DNA of 64,000 nucleotides, taken from Siphonodentalium dalli. Its lineage: Eukaryota > Mollusca > Scaphopoda > Gadilida > Siphonodentaliidae. The notes beneath the pieces are model-generated. The model did not search any database and was not told the DNA's origin. It worked only from the letters and a program-made list of their open reading frames with translations. Position 1 is the first letter of the stretch. Each line of letters begins with the position of its first letter. The DNA is taken from assembly GCA_032622095.1 (NCBI GenBank), contig CP136061.1, forward strand, positions 249,687,582 to 249,751,581, written 5' to 3'. A program made the translations under genes and the position numbers. This document shows positions 1-10,613 of this stretch, piece after piece.

Positions 1-138
1 AACTATCACAATGTGGTCAAGGAGCCGGTTCCAATGATATCCATATTTGTATGGTTCTATTGAGACAGACCGAAGATATTTTAGGCTGTTGAAGCTTTAT
101 TTGGCCGGTTTTGGCCGGTTTGTTGGGTAAAGGGTTAA
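1..138 (+). mobile_element. TTAA MITE family A, right end (cut by window edge)
   Basis: Right part of the family-A element, ending GTTGGGTAAAGGGTTAA. Same sequence as the right ends of the copies at 4684-5074 and 23247-23634. The hairpin part is outside the window. Confidence 0.85.
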
Positions 139-429
139 GGTTGATTTATCCACGGTTGAAAAAGAGTAGGGAACATTCATTGTATAAAATAAGAGAGACA
201 TAGAACTTAAAGAGAGCTCATTCATGAATATTTACACTGTTACATGCATTCGCGCTGACGAATAGAGGACGTTGGTTGGTTAAAATAATGTCATGTGACG
301 TCGTGCTCACACCCCAACTGGTTGTCATATTGTATGGACAAATTTGCAGAATATCATTCAAAACGGGCACTAAATAATCTTTTAATCTACAATTTGAGTG
401 TAAATATAAGAAATGGATCATGTCTATTT

Positions 430-552
430 TGTTGCATTTCACGGAGTATGGATGCAAGTTGGTCGGACTTTTTTTTTTAGGCGTGGAACGCTTTCATATC
501 CTACACAAAATGTCAGATAAACTTGCATCCATACACTATAGAATGCAACAAA
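430..552. repeat. Loose inverted repeat
   Basis: Arms around GTATGGATGCAAGTT and AACTTGCATCCATAC are inverted about a centre near 490, with flanking GTTGCATT / GAATGCAAC also inverted. The rest of 139-730 is AT-rich intron in which I see no other feature. Confidence 0.5.
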
Positions 553-730
553 ATCAACATCCATTTCTTAAGGGAAAGGGAGGGGGGTAATAATAGACTA
601 GTCGCGACATTCCAACATAAACGATTCAAATCATTCAGGAATATCTATCAACTATTAGTTCAGGCTTCAGAATGTTTTTTTTTGTCTGAGAATTAAAGAA
701 AGAACGATGCCATCTCAACAGGATTAGTTA

Positions 731-944
731 GAGTAATGCTCTAAGTAATCGACTCCTTAACCACAGCAGAATTATGGGTAACTTTTCAGGATTTAGTCGG
801 AAATATGGTTTGTTGCCATTCATCGGAAAGTTCTCCCCGAGAGCTTTCCAATGAATGGCAACAAGCCATATTTCCGACTAAATCCTGAAAAGTTACCCAT
901 AATTCTGCTGTGGTTAAGGAGTCGATTCTTAGGGCATTATTGTA
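731..944. mobile_element. Foldback MITE family E (TACAGTAATG)
   Basis: About 107-nt arms fold back on a centre at CTCCCCGAGAG. The consensus ends are TACAGTAATGCCCTAA and TTAGGGCATTACTGTA; here the left end is slightly worn. A TA-flanked CAGT terminus suggests a Tc1/mariner-derived MITE. At least twelve copies are in the window. Confidence 0.8.
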
Positions 945-1325
945 GATAACGTAGAAGTAAAGTGGAGTGAAGATAAGATGCTGTATCTCTCCAAACAAAG
1001 AAATCCAAAACCAGTGATTAGTGACAAGATATCACGGAGCAACTGTTCTATGAAATGTTGCAAAAAACTTTCTTTTTATCTCTATCCAATACGGAAGCTT
1101 GATATTAAATATCACCTTATATAAATATTTCTCAACAATATATCTGAATCACGCCGGAAGATGGTAACAGTGTCAAATTCCGTATCATTCTTTATAGGCC
1201 AGAAATTTAATTTTGTGGTGACAAGATAAGATGCAGAAAGTTATATTTTGTTGAATTCGATAGAACAATGGCTCCGTCATTTAATATCATAGTGGGATAC
1301 ACATCACGAGTGTCCAGATACTTAC

Positions 1326-1409
1326 ATTTACTTCTGTGTAAATAATATCGATGTAGCTTCCCAACACAATGATGAAGTCGAACACATTCCAGGCATCACC
1401 AAAGTAATT
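1326..1409 (-). CDS. Cav1: Cav1 exon, IVS3
   Basis: 84-nt exon (28 codons, phase 0 both ends) with a TTATTTCAG acceptor and a GTAAGT donor. It encodes [20 protein letters not shown] and DIIYTEVN, the IVS3 helix with the [14 protein letters not shown] signature. It is the last recognisable exon in the window; IVS4 must lie beyond position 1 on the minus strand. In vertebrate Cav1.2 the IVS3 region is also alternatively spliced (exons 31/32), but only one version is visible here. Confidence 0.97.
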
Positions 1410-1512
1410 CTGAAATAAATCACAAACACATCCCATGACACATCCCATGACACATCCCAAATCACCAAATCACTTTATCAAGACAGAATTACAATGGTGC
1501 AAATCTTCAAGA

Positions 1513-1745
1513 TTTGATAACAAGAGCATTGGTAGGGCGTGGCAAAATACGCTGTGGTAATTCCAAGAAAGGGCCACTGCTCTGGTGAAAATTGGCGGGC
1601 GGAACCCAAATTCGAATTTGGCCTGTATTTTGGGCTAGTAAACTCACATACCAAATTTCATTCCTTTCAGTTGAGACTATCTAAAGTTATCATCCAGAAA
1701 CCAAAAGCGAACGAACGGATGGACGTCCTGATGGATGGATAGACC
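1513..1745 (+). repeat. Dispersed family N (GGGCCA.. GGACGGAC tail)
   Basis: Contains the family-N core (ATTCGAA..TTTGGCCTGTATTTTGGGCTA..CATACCAAATTTC..) and a GGACGTCC/GGATGGAT-rich tail, shared with 7066-7335, 39425-39660 and 62170-63841. Autonomous partner unknown. Confidence 0.6.
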
Positions 1746-1914
1746 AATAACATATTACATCTCCTTTTTAAAAAATGGGCATAAAAATGATAACGATTAT
1801 CTATACATGACTTTCCGCCCTTGATTCTATTTGAATTGTGCAACTGCTATTCGGTTTTAATAAAATTCAGCTAAAAGCCCATCTTGTTTCTCCTGTGATT
1901 GAGGTCAGTTTGGG

Positions 1915-2302
1915 GTAACCCTTTACCCAACAAACCGGCCAAAACCGGCCAAATAAAGCTTCAACAGCCTAAAATATCTTCGGTCTGTCTCAATAGAACC
2001 ATACAAATATGGATATCATTGGAACCGGCTCCTTGACCACATTGTGATAGTTACAGTTATGCCCTGTGCCAATGCATTCTCTTATATATGCGAGTCGACC
2101 ATAGGTCGCCTCGCATATATAAGAGAATGCATTGGCCTAAAAAAACACTTTTTACCATTTTTTCTTACATTCTTTAACAATTTTATAATTTTTAATGTGT
2201 TAAGCCAATGCATTCTCTTATATATGCGAGGCGACCTATGGTCGACTCGCATATACAAGAGAATGCATTGGCACAGGGCCGTTCTGTTGGGTAAAAGGTT
2301 AA
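1915..2302. mobile_element. TTAA MITE family A
   Basis: Left end GTAACCCTTTACCCAAC (first T of TTAA lost), right end GTTGGGTAAAAGGTTAA. Two inverted hairpin modules sit inside, separated by a T-rich spacer (TTTTTACCATTTTTTCTTAC). TTAA next to CCC..GGG fits a piggyBac-like non-autonomous element. Confidence 0.85.
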
Positions 2303-2425
2303 AAAATATCCTCTAGTTGTGGAGTTGAGATACATGGGCCATATTTTGGTAATGAAATGTGCGTGCAATGCCGCAGTCAAGAATAAATACCAGGGAATAA
2401 CTATCACTAGATTTTAGAATATATA

Positions 2426-2853
2426 CAAGCCTGGATATAGTGTGTCTGACATTTGCAGAATGAGGTCCCCAGAGGGTAAATTTAGTGATGCTATCCTGCA
2501 CTGTGCAGGATAGCATCACTAAATTAACCCTCTGGGGACCTCTTTCTGCAAATTTCAAACACACTATATCCAGGCTTGATCCCAGTGTTTCCCTGGCGAT
2601 TATATCCCCAAATTGGCAGACGACACATTGCATAATCGAGGTTCCCAATGGCTGTACATACCAATATTCACCAATATTCACCATTTGGGAACTTCAATCT
2701 GAGTCTATGTCTCCCATAGCAGATGAGACCATGCAGAATGAGGTCCCCAGAGGGTGAATTTGGTGATGCTAGCCCGCTATGCATGATAGCGTCACTAAAC
2801 TCACCTCTAGGGACCTCATTCTGCAAATGACAGGCACACTAAACTCAGGCTTG
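2426..2853. mobile_element. Family F hairpin element, compound copy
   Basis: Starts CAAGCCTGGATATAGTGTGT, contains inverted blocks of AATGAGGTCCCCAGAGGGT, and ends in CTCAGGCTTG. 2426-2579 is a complete short foldback. 2580-2853 is the right part of the longer version, with the CATAATCGAGGTTCCCAATG middle. Confidence 0.75.
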
Positions 2854-3132
2854 ATATCTCTGGACCACAATTACAGTAATGACAAAATTTTTATAAAAAC
2901 CTGATTTCCAATTAAATGTTTTCCTCACTGCATGTCCCAGAGAATTATTCGATATCGTTTGTCAAGCTGGTGATTATTTGCGATTTCTTGCTATTCTATT
3001 TCATAACATTTTCATAGGTTCATAAATAATTTTGGTTATAATACTTTGGGAAACCCCAACATGGAAGAGTTCTTCAACTAACATGGAAAATATGATAAAT
3101 GACATATCTAGCAATACACAGAGAAAACTTAC

Positions 3133-3243
3133 TTTGAATCTAAATGCGGCGAGTTTGAGCAGGAACTCTATTGTGAAGACACCAGTGAATAAAATATTCA
3201 TGTAATCGAGAGCCTGGGAATAGTCAGGGCTCTCATCGTCATA
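3133..3243 (-). CDS. Cav1: Cav1 exon, IVS1-S2 loop and IVS2
   Basis: 111-nt exon (37 codons, phase 0 both ends) with a TCCGCAG acceptor and a GTAAGT donor. It encodes YDDESPDYSQALDYMNIL, then FTGVFTIEFLLKLAAFRFK, the IVS2 helix with the FTGVFT.E..LKL.AF motif. The short acidic YDDESPDYS stretch is the extracellular IVS1-S2 loop. No duplicate exon is seen nearby. Confidence 0.97.
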
Positions 3244-3539
3244 CTGCGGAAGAAAAATGATAATTTATGACAAATGTGGGGTTTACAGTGGAGAATGTAA
3301 TAACTTCAGAGTTGCGGGCCTATAGCTACCGACAGTTGCTGACTATGTCAAAATGATAAACGCAAATAGGTAGCAAATATTATAAGATCCCTTTCCCACT
3401 GGCTGTGGTGTGAATTATATAATATATTATAAGACACCAATGTAATAAGTTGGTTTATGACCGGCAACAAATTTTGTATCGAAATTGCAAAAAAAGAACT
3501 TTTTGACTCGTACATGTTCTGTTAGTGTAAGACTTCTCA

Positions 3540-3609
3540 CCAAACCAATCTATCAGTCATAATATCATAGAACAGTCATAATATCATAGAACAGTCATAA
3601 TATCATAGG
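3540..3609. repeat. Short 18-bp direct repeat, about 3 copies
   Basis: AGTCATAATATCATAGAAC is repeated head to tail about three times. Confidence 0.8.
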
Positions 3610-3647
3610 AAAATGCAAATAAATTGAGCTATTAATGTGTTGGTTTC

Positions 3648-3901
3648 CAAGCCTTGAAATAATGTGTCTGTCATTTGCAGAATGAGGTCCCCAGAGGGTG
3701 AATTTAGTGATGCTACCCCGCATAGCGGGCTAGCATCACCAAATTCACCCTCTGGGGACCTCATTCTGCTGAGGTGTAAGAAGAATGAGGTCCCCAGAGG
3801 GTGAATTTGGTGATGCTAGCCCGCTATGCGGGGTAGCATCACTAAATTCACCCTCTGGGGACCTCATTCTGCAAATGACAGACACACTATTTCAAGGCTT
3901 G
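3648..3901. mobile_element. Family F hairpin element, full copy
   Basis: Ends CAAGCCTTGAAATAGTGTGT and its complement ..CAAGGCTTG. It is composed of two foldbacks joined by a short GCTGAGGTGTAAG spacer. Flanks TTGGTTTC / TTGGTTTT look like an 8-bp target duplication with one mismatch. Confidence 0.8.
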
Positions 3902-4163
3902 TTGGTTTTATTTATTTTTATTCGCAAAAACTTTTTTCCAGTGAATTTATGAGATATTCATTAACCAGGATTGTTTGGAATAATTGCCAATCTGGATGAC
4001 AAGACCTGCCTGGAGTTTAAAAAAAACTGTATTGTTCACTAATCGCGGACATCACGGTATCAATAATTGGAATATAAGCAGTAGATGAGGCTATCATAGA
4101 ATCAAAATTTTCAAGGTACATATACTGAAAAAAATATTTAAAAAACTGAATGTATAGACATAC

Positions 4164-4322
4164 CTTCATGGCAAGACACACTGTGTTGACCATAATAAGT
4201 ACAAATATACTGTACTCAAACGGCCTCGATGTCACAAACCACCAGATCTTATACTGCCACCGGGCTTTAGGTATATATCTTCTGGTCGGTTTTGCTTTTA
4301 AAGCAAATTCTATACACTTCCT
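4164..4322 (-). CDS. Cav1: Cav1 exon, III-IV linker and IVS1
   Basis: 159-nt exon (53 codons, phase 0 both ends) with a TATTGCAG acceptor and a GTATGT donor. It encodes [40 protein letters not shown] and [13 protein letters not shown]. It continues CELDKNQ of the previous exon into the classic R.C.E.ALKA.P.RRYIPK linker and the IVS1 helix ending CLAM. Confidence 0.98.
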
Positions 4323-4683
4323 CTGCAATAGAAAATTAATAGAAATGTACAAGTTACTCATTGGATGTTATCCCCAATGATTCTTTCAAAAAGCTGTTTC
4401 TACCAAGATGAGAAGTCACTCCATGTAATTACAAAAACGACGTGTTTCAATGACGTGCGGAAATACTTCTTCTGCCATCAATGAATGGAATTCATCACAG
4501 GAACTTTCTATAAATGCAGGCGATCTCAATGCATTCAAATCTTTCATAGACTCGTTTTTCTATTAGTTTGACAATGTTGGTTGTCAACATTAGTGAAGGA
4601 CTACTTTCTGCTGCTGTTTTACAAATATTTAACTTTCACCGAGAAAAAAAGCCGAAAGACATGTCTGAATGATGAATAGAAAA

Positions 4684-5074
4684 TTAACCCTTTACCCAAC
4701 AGAACGGCCCTGTGCCAATGCATTCTCTTATATATGCGAGTCGACCATAGGTCGCCTCGCATATATAAGAGAATGCATTGGCTTAACACATTAAAAATTA
4801 TAAAATTGTTAAAGAATGTAAGAAAAAATGGTAAAAAAAGTTTTTTTTTTAGGCCAATGCATTCTCTTATATATGCGAGGCGACCTATGGTCGACTCGCA
4901 TATATAAGAGAATGCATTTGCACAGGGCATAACTGTAACTATCACAATGTGGTCAAGGAGCCGGTTCCAATGATATCCATATTTGTATGGTTCTATTGAG
5001 ACAGACCGAAGATATTTTAGGCTGTTGAAGCTTTATTTGGCCGGTTTTGGCCGGTTTGTTGGGTAAAGGGTTAA
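4684..5074. mobile_element. TTAA MITE family A, complete
   Basis: TTAACCCTTTACCCAAC at the left and GTTGGGTAAAGGGTTAA at the right, with two mirrored hairpin modules inside. Its right TTAA (5071-5074) is also the left TTAA of the next element. Confidence 0.9.
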
Positions 5075-5940
5075 CCCTTTCATGGAGGGAGCCTGAAATT
5101 TTGCGAAAACCCTGTGCCAATGCATTCTCTTATATTTACGAGCCTCCTATATAAGAGAATACATTGGCGGCATAACAGTATGTAGCTTGATCTTGAAAGC
5201 CAGTACATAATTTCGTACTCGCTCCATCAAAAAAGAAGTCCGTGTGACAGGCTAATTACCTTATGCCATGTTAAAAATAGCTTTACAAAGCCTCAGCTAA
5301 TAATTATATCAACCCAGTCTGTCAGCGGTAGATCAAAGGTTATATCGCTGCGTCAGCGGTAGATCAATAGAGGATATCCACACTTTTTCAGTGGATATGG
5401 GTTATATCTCATGAGTGATGACAAAACATTGAATTTCCACGAGTGGCTTTAGCCACGAGTGGAAATTCAAATGTTTTGTCATCACGAATGAGATTTAACC
5501 CATATCCACTGAAAAAGTGTGGATATTCTGTTTATTATATACTTTAGTTACTTGCCTATGGCCCCCAATGAATGTCAATGCATCAGAAATTTCACCAGTG
5601 GGATATCACTTATATCTCACTAGTGGGATATCACTTATATCTCACTGCTAAAACCTTATAATTCATGGGCAAGTATATAATAAAAGGTTATATCGCTGCG
5701 TCAGCGGTAGATCAAAGGTTATATCGCTGCGTCAGCGGTAGATCAAAGGTTATATCGCCGCAGTCTGCCGTGGTAGCATGTGGATAAGTTACGTAATCAT
5801 GTGACACCTCCGAACATAAGCTAATACTAGTTCTCTTATACATGTGAGGCTCCTTATGGGAGACATGCATATATAAGATAATGCACTGGCACATGATCTT
5901 TAATGCTGCACCAACGTGGCTCCCGCCATGAAAGGGTTAA
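5071..5940. mobile_element. TTAA MITE family B, interrupted
   Basis: Left end TTAACCCTTTCATGGAGGGA and right end GCCATGAAAGGGTTAA. The hairpin modules are degenerate (5105-5167, 5822-5892). The middle (about 5215-5810) is foreign: three copies of GGTTATATCGCTGCGTCAGC, the K-type palindrome, and an inverted GGGATATCACTTATATCTCA block. Confidence 0.7.
5368..5537. mobile_element. Foldback element family K
   Basis: Near-perfect palindrome of about 165 bp with arms from GGATATCCACACTTTTTCAG to its complement, centred on GTGGCTTTAGCCAC. It starts TAGAGGAT, like the palindromes at 27621 and 31811. Confidence 0.7.
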
Positions 5941-6065
5941 CCAATCAATAACTTAATATTTGCTGAGTAGTTCCTTGATTCCCATTCCTTTATTTATATA
6001 ACATCCTAAAATGAATGAATGGGAATTCTCATGGTGTTTTCTGCCTGTTGTCTGCTTATAATATC

Positions 6066-6300
6066 TTAACCCTTTCTATACTAAATGGATTCTCCCATTC
6101 AGTCATAAAAGTATACAATGGAATGATCTATTATTCATCTGGAGGGGTGTTTGGGGAAAATAAGTAGATAATAAAAGTGCAGAAGGAGTCCAATTTATTG
6201 GAGGGAAATGTTCAGATAATAAGTTCAACAAAACACTTATGGTCATTATTTGTATTTATTACATATCTGTCAACGTAACTCGCGTGATTGCACGAGTTTC
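6066..6300. mobile_element. TTAA family I (TTAACCCTTTCTATACTAAA)
   Basis: Begins TTAACCCTTTCTATACTAAA and includes ATGGATTCTCCCATTCAGT and AATGTTCAGATAATAAGTTC. The same blocks recur at 8705-8900, 18880-19115, 21681-21856, 23850-24065 and 33101-33345. The right boundary is not clear. Confidence 0.55.
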
Positions 6301-6448
6301 CAGGCGTGTGATAATTCTCAGAATCGCACTAGTGCAATCTGTCGACGGAACTATTTCATTCAGTGTTAAACTCAATTAAATTCACATTTACTGTACCGGA
6401 GATGTACGATTGTGAGTCAATTTACTATGATACGGAGATATGTAATAA

Positions 6449-6605
6449 AAATAGAACCGCATGAGTGTCTGGATTTTGACGAATTATCACACTCGATTTG
6501 TTGGCGGAACGCGATACCTCTCCCGCACTCGAGGTATCGCTCCGCCAACAAATCTCGTGCGGTAATTTCGTCAAAATCCAGACACTCATGCAGTTCTATC
6601 TATTT
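6449..6605. repeat. Long palindrome, about 157 bp
   Basis: Arms beginning AATAGAACCGCATGAGTGTC and ending CACTCATGCAGTTCTAT pair across a CTCCCGCACTCGAG centre. Only this copy is seen in the window. Confidence 0.75.
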
Positions 6606-6673
6606 ATTAGCTGAACATTTTCCTAAGAGATAACTATAAAGAGTAAACCAATCACATGTATACTTTCAGAATG

Positions 6674-6897
6674 AAGCCTGTCGTTTGCAGAATGAGGTCC
6701 CCAGAGGGTGAATTTAGTGATGCTATCCCTCATAGCAGGCTAGCATCACAAAATTCACCCTCTGGGGACCTCATTCTCCTTAGGCCTCATCTGCTATGGG
6801 AGATAAAGACTCAGATTGAAGTTTCCACATGGTGAATACTGTGATGTACACCCATTGGAAACCTCGATTATGCAATGTGTCGTCTGGCAATTTCAGG
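6674..6897. mobile_element. Family F hairpin element, truncated
   Basis: AATGAGGTCCCCAGAGGGTG and its complement, then the long-version middle (CCTCGATTATGCAATGTGTC). The right foldback is missing. Confidence 0.65.
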
Positions 6898-7065
6898 AAG
6901 TAAATGATTCTTATGTCACTAGATATTTTATTCAGCTCTTGACTATTTTCTCTGAAAATGATATCAATTGTATTTTATAATTACGGAAAATTTGATGATT
7001 ATGTAACTTTTCTTCTAGAATGCTCATTTTTAAAACTAAATTTTTGAAGATTTTGAATGTCTCCA

Positions 7066-7335
7066 TCATGTGTATTGGTCCACAACAAGAGCATCGCTAG
7101 GGTGTGGCAAAATATGCCCATAATAATTCCAACAAAGGGGCCTAACTCTGGTGAAAATTGGCAGACGGAACCCGAATTTGAACTTGACCTGTATTTTGTG
7201 CCAGTAAACCAACATACCAAATTTCATCCCATTCAGTTGTGACAATCTAAAGTTATCATCCGGAAACCCAAAGGGAATGGGGGGATGGACAGACAGACAG
7301 ATGGATGGATGGACGGCTAGACAAATAACATAATA
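7066..7335 (+). repeat. Dispersed family N copy
   Basis: CAAAGGGGCCTAACTCTGGTG.., CTGTATTTTGTGCC.., CATACCAAATTTCATCCCAT, then a GACAGACAGACAGATGGATG tail. It ends about 36 bp from the donor of the IIIS6 exon. Confidence 0.6.
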
Positions 7336-7371
7336 CATCCCGTTTTGTTAAATTGAGAGTATAAAACTAAC

Positions 7372-7573
7372 CTGATTTTTATCTAATTCACAGTTCTTGT
7401 ATTCTTGTTCTCCTTCATTCTGGAAGGTGACGATGACGAAACCCACGAAGATATTCACCATGAAGAATGCTATCACAATAATGTACGCAAAATAGAATAT
7501 TGCGACGGCTTTTCTGGAATTGGGCACTGGCCCTCGTCCCTCTTCATGGGAGTCAATAGAGAGATACAGCAAC
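7372..7573 (-). CDS. Cav1: Cav1 exon, IIIS6 and start of III-IV linker
   Basis: 202-nt exon with a TAATACAG acceptor and a GTTAGT donor. It encodes [51 protein letters not shown] and [16 protein letters not shown]. This is IIIS6 plus the highly conserved L-type III-IV linker. In IIIS6 the Tyr-Ile..Ile...Met positions linked to dihydropyridine binding in vertebrate Cav1.2 are kept, while the second Met of the usual MM pair is Val. It ends in phase 0. Confidence 0.98.
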
Positions 7574-8236
7574 CTGTATTAAAGACATGAAAGTCAAGAT
7601 AAAATTTTACCAAATCTAGAGTGAAGGGGGAGTGCACATGATTATTAACAACGCTGTCAGTCGTAGCAAACGTTTCAAAAAAGTCATCTTACTGCAATGT
7701 CTCCAAAAATATCTATCAATGTATTAAGCTTATCAATTTTAAATGCAAATATGCCTCATATTTCGGCTCTCGTCATTTCCTCATTTCAAGCTCGTGTGTG
7801 TTAGCCTGATTTACATAAATCAAGTACTTTAAAATGAAAATAACTCTGGTGTTGATATTTTTCATGATAATATTTTAGTAAGGACATTAAAATAAAATAT
7901 CTGTTCTCAGGAAATTAGATCTCAATTTTTAGATGAGGGAGGGAGGCTACTTTTTTTTCTCAAAATCTGGAAAAAATACTCCAGAAACAAACAAATTATT
8001 ATTTTCGTTGTTCAAATCCAATATTTCTAACAGAAAATATATAAAAAAAAAAATTTATAAGGATTTATAAATGAAAATATTATTGACGAGGGAGGTGCCT
8101 GATAACAAAAAAGTTTATTTTTTTTGGCCTAGGTTGGTTTGCTCATAATGACAGGCACATGAAGAATGTCAGTCAGCCAAAAATTGTACATACAGCGGCA
8201 TCAGATATGGTAACATCACCATAACACCTACAGATA

Positions 8237-8487
8237 TACAGTAATGCCCTAAATAATAGAGTCCTTAACCACAGCAGAATTATGGGTAATTTTTCAGGAT
8301 TTAGTCGGATATATGGCTAGTTGCCATTCATCGTAAAGCTCTCAGTGTGGCTTGTTGCCATTCATTGGAAAGCTCTCACTGAGATCTTTCCGACGAATGG
8401 CAACAAGCCATATTTCCGACTAAATCCTGAAAAATTACCGATAATTCTGCTGTGGTTAAGGAGTCGATTATTTAGGGCATTACTGTA
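8237..8487. mobile_element. Foldback MITE family E, close to a splice donor
   Basis: TACAGTAATGCCCTAAATAA to TTTAGGGCATTACTGTA, with an extra ~35-bp partial duplication near the centre (two AAAGCTCTCA motifs). It ends 27 nt from the GTATGT donor of the pore exon. Confidence 0.85.
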
Positions 8488-8514
8488 TATTACTTGTTTA
8501 GAAAATCAACATAC

Positions 8515-8661
8515 TTAGGCCACCCTTCAAATGTTGCCACCGTGAATAGGGTGAGCATAGCTTGCTTCACATCATCAAAGTTGAAGTCGTTTTTAGACCA
8601 TTCTCTGTCCTCCCGTTTAGAATTCTCCATGTTGTTATCAAAATCTCGGATATAGTAACCA
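8515..8661 (-). CDS. Cav1: Cav1 exon, repeat III pore loop
   Basis: 147-nt exon with a CTTTTCAG acceptor and a GTATGT donor. It encodes [20 protein letters not shown], then [16 protein letters not shown] and [18 protein letters not shown] holds the selectivity-filter glutamate of repeat III, one of the four Glu residues of the Cav EEEE locus. It ends in phase 2 (AA), completed by G to Lys in the IIIS6 exon. A foldback MITE ends 27 nt from the donor, within the downstream intron. Confidence 0.97.
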
Positions 8662-8704
8662 CTGAAAAGGAAGAAAGTAATAAGTATGAAGACAAAGTAA
8701 AGAA

Positions 8705-8900
8705 ATCCACGTTCCTTACTGAATGGATTCTCCCATTGAATAAATAAAGGTCTACATTGGAATGGTCTATTTTTTATTTAGAGGGATGTTCAGGAAATAA
8801 AAGTAGACGACAGACAGAGGAAAAGAAAATAGAAGTGCAGAATGATTTATATTCATTGGTGGAAAATGTTGATAATAAGTTCAACATATGGTCGTTGAAC
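8705..8900. repeat. Family I copy, partial
   Basis: Contains GAATGGATTCTCCCATTGA, GGGATGTTCAGGAAATAAAA and TGTTGATAATAAGTTCAACA, shared with the copy at 6066. Confidence 0.55.
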
Positions 8901-9097
8901 GTTTCCTAAGGGAACTACTTGTCAATGAGCAACCGATCCACGTACTTACTTTCATCACTTTTGTCAAAATTGTGCATAACAGAGGATATTTTGAAGATCC
9001 CTTTGGGACTTTATAATCAAGTAATTTTTATAGTTAATAAAATAGATGGTGATCGGGATGTAATAAACACAGAAATACACAAAATGACATGGGTCTG

Positions 9098-9350
9098 GTA
9101 ACCCTTTCATGACTGGAGCTTCCATATATTTTACGAACACCCTGTGCCAATGCATTCTGCTATATAAATGCGAGTCTCCCAAAGGAAGCCTAGGATATAT
9201 AAGCAAATGCATTGGCCTAACAATATTTACCTTGATCTTGTAAGCCAGTGCATTCTCTTATATATGCGAGGCTCCCTATACATACGAGAATGCATTGGCC
9301 CCGGGTCCTTCATGCTGCACCAGCGCAGCACCCCTCATGAAAGTTTTAAT
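9098..9350. mobile_element. TTAA MITE family B
   Basis: GTAACCCTTTCATGACTGG at the left and CCTCATGAAAGTTTTAA at the right, with two hairpin modules of the GCGAGTCTCC type between. Both ends are slightly worn. Confidence 0.75.
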
Positions 9351-9456
9351 GGGTTTGTCGATATGGCACGAGTGCTATTGCAGAAGGAAAGAATGAGTAG
9401 CATAGCCTCTGGTTCTATCCATCTGCGATGGCATAAGTGCTGTTTCAATAAACCCA

Positions 9457-9883
9457 TTAACCCTTTACCCAACAGAACGGCCCTGTGCCAATGCATTCTC
9501 GTATATATGCGAGTCGACCATAGGTCGCCTCGCATATATAAGAGAATGCATTGGCTTAACATATTAAAAATGATAAAATTGTCAAAGAATGTAGAAAAAT
9601 ATTATAAAAATTGTTAAAAAATGTAAAACAAAATTATAAAATTGTTAAAGAATGTAAGAAAAAATGTTAAAAAAAGGATTTTTTTTAGGCCAATGCATTC
9701 TCTTATATATGCGAGGCGACCTATGGCGACCTATGGCATAACTGTAACCATCACAATGTGGTCAATGAACCGGTTCCAATGATATCCATATTTTTATGGT
9801 GTTATTGAGACAGACTGAAGATATTTTAGGCTGTTGAAGCTTTATTTGGGTGTTTTTGGCCGCTTTGTTGGGTAAAGGGTTAA
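9457..9883. mobile_element. TTAA MITE family A
   Basis: TTAACCCTTTACCCAACAGA to TTGTTGGGTAAAGGGTTAA. The spacer between the hairpins is expanded by repeats of AAATTGTTAAAGAATGTAAG, and the second hairpin is truncated to GGCGACCTATGG. Confidence 0.85.
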
Positions 9884-10236
9884 CACACTCGTGTTTTTTT
9901 AACACACCACCCATCCAAGAATCAATTAGTTTATTCCAAAACAGACAGGACTTATTTTGTCATGTGTGATGATGCTTTTATTCTACATTTGAGGCACTTA
10001 TGTGTATTACGGCTGTATAACAATATCATAGCTATTTGCATTAGATTGTAAGACCAGAAATTGAAAAAGCCCTGCTGATGGAGTTTCGCATCAAATATTG
10101 GGATAATAGCAAGTGCCTACGACAGAGAGTGATTTGCATGTTCGAATTACGAGCATCTCAGAATGATCGGAACAACGGATCTAGTTACAAGGCAGTTTTT
10201 TCCAATTTCTCAAACTAAAGAGAGGAAGACACTCAC

Positions 10237-10289
10237 TGGCATTCCCATTCTGTTAACTTCGATGAATCTGAGCAGCTATCAAACTTCCC
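10237..10289 (-). CDS. Cav1: Cav1 exon, repeat III turret (S5-P loop)
   Basis: 53-nt exon with a TTACAG acceptor and a GTGAGT donor. It encodes GKFDSCSDSSKLTEWEC plus two bases of a His codon. It matches the GKFY.C.D segment following IIIS5, with paired cysteines in the extracellular turret. It starts in phase 0 and ends in phase 2. The exon sits between a half copy of the TACAGTAATG foldback MITE (10389-10495) on its upstream side and an TTAA-flanked MITE ending at 9883 downstream. Confidence 0.93.
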
Positions 10290-10388
10290 CTGTAATGTTA
10301 ATAGACAGATTATAAAATAAGGCTGGATCCAGCTGTATCAAAGGATGATCATATGACATATTAAACTATAAAATCAAATGAAAAAAAC

Positions 10389-10495
10389 AAGAGCTTTCCG
10401 ATGAATGACAGCAAGCCATATTTCCGACTAAATCCTGAAATATTACCCATAATTCTGCTGTGGTTAAGGAGTTGATTATTTAGGGCATTACTGTA
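10389..10495. mobile_element. Half copy of foldback MITE family E
   Basis: Only one arm, from GAGCTTTCCGATGAATG to TTTAGGGCATTACTGTA. Confidence 0.75.
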
Positions 10496-10613
10496 AGTCA
10501 CACAAAAAAATGTGCCAATTGCAAGATAATGCATAATATTTGAATAAATCAAATGGAAAATTCAAGAGAACAATTATCAGTGAAACTTTGTATATATTAG
10601 ACATTTTGAAAAA

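Noticed and set aside
731-944. Hairpins of family E read as bacterial-type terminators or ncRNA
   Set aside because: Dispersed transposon-like copies with conserved TA-flanked ends in a eukaryotic intron explain them.
2192-2407. Repeated small frames containing RIYKRMHW or similar
   Set aside because: Translation of the hairpin module of the TTAA elements; present in every copy and both orientations.
4017-4124. Open stretch after a TTTTTTTCAG acceptor on the minus strand, loosely like an S3 helix ([20 protein letters not shown])
   Set aside because: It would leave only a 39-nt intron after the IVS1 exon, precedes IVS2 in order, and the real IVS3 exon is at 1326-1409. Similarity is too weak to call a pseudo-exon.
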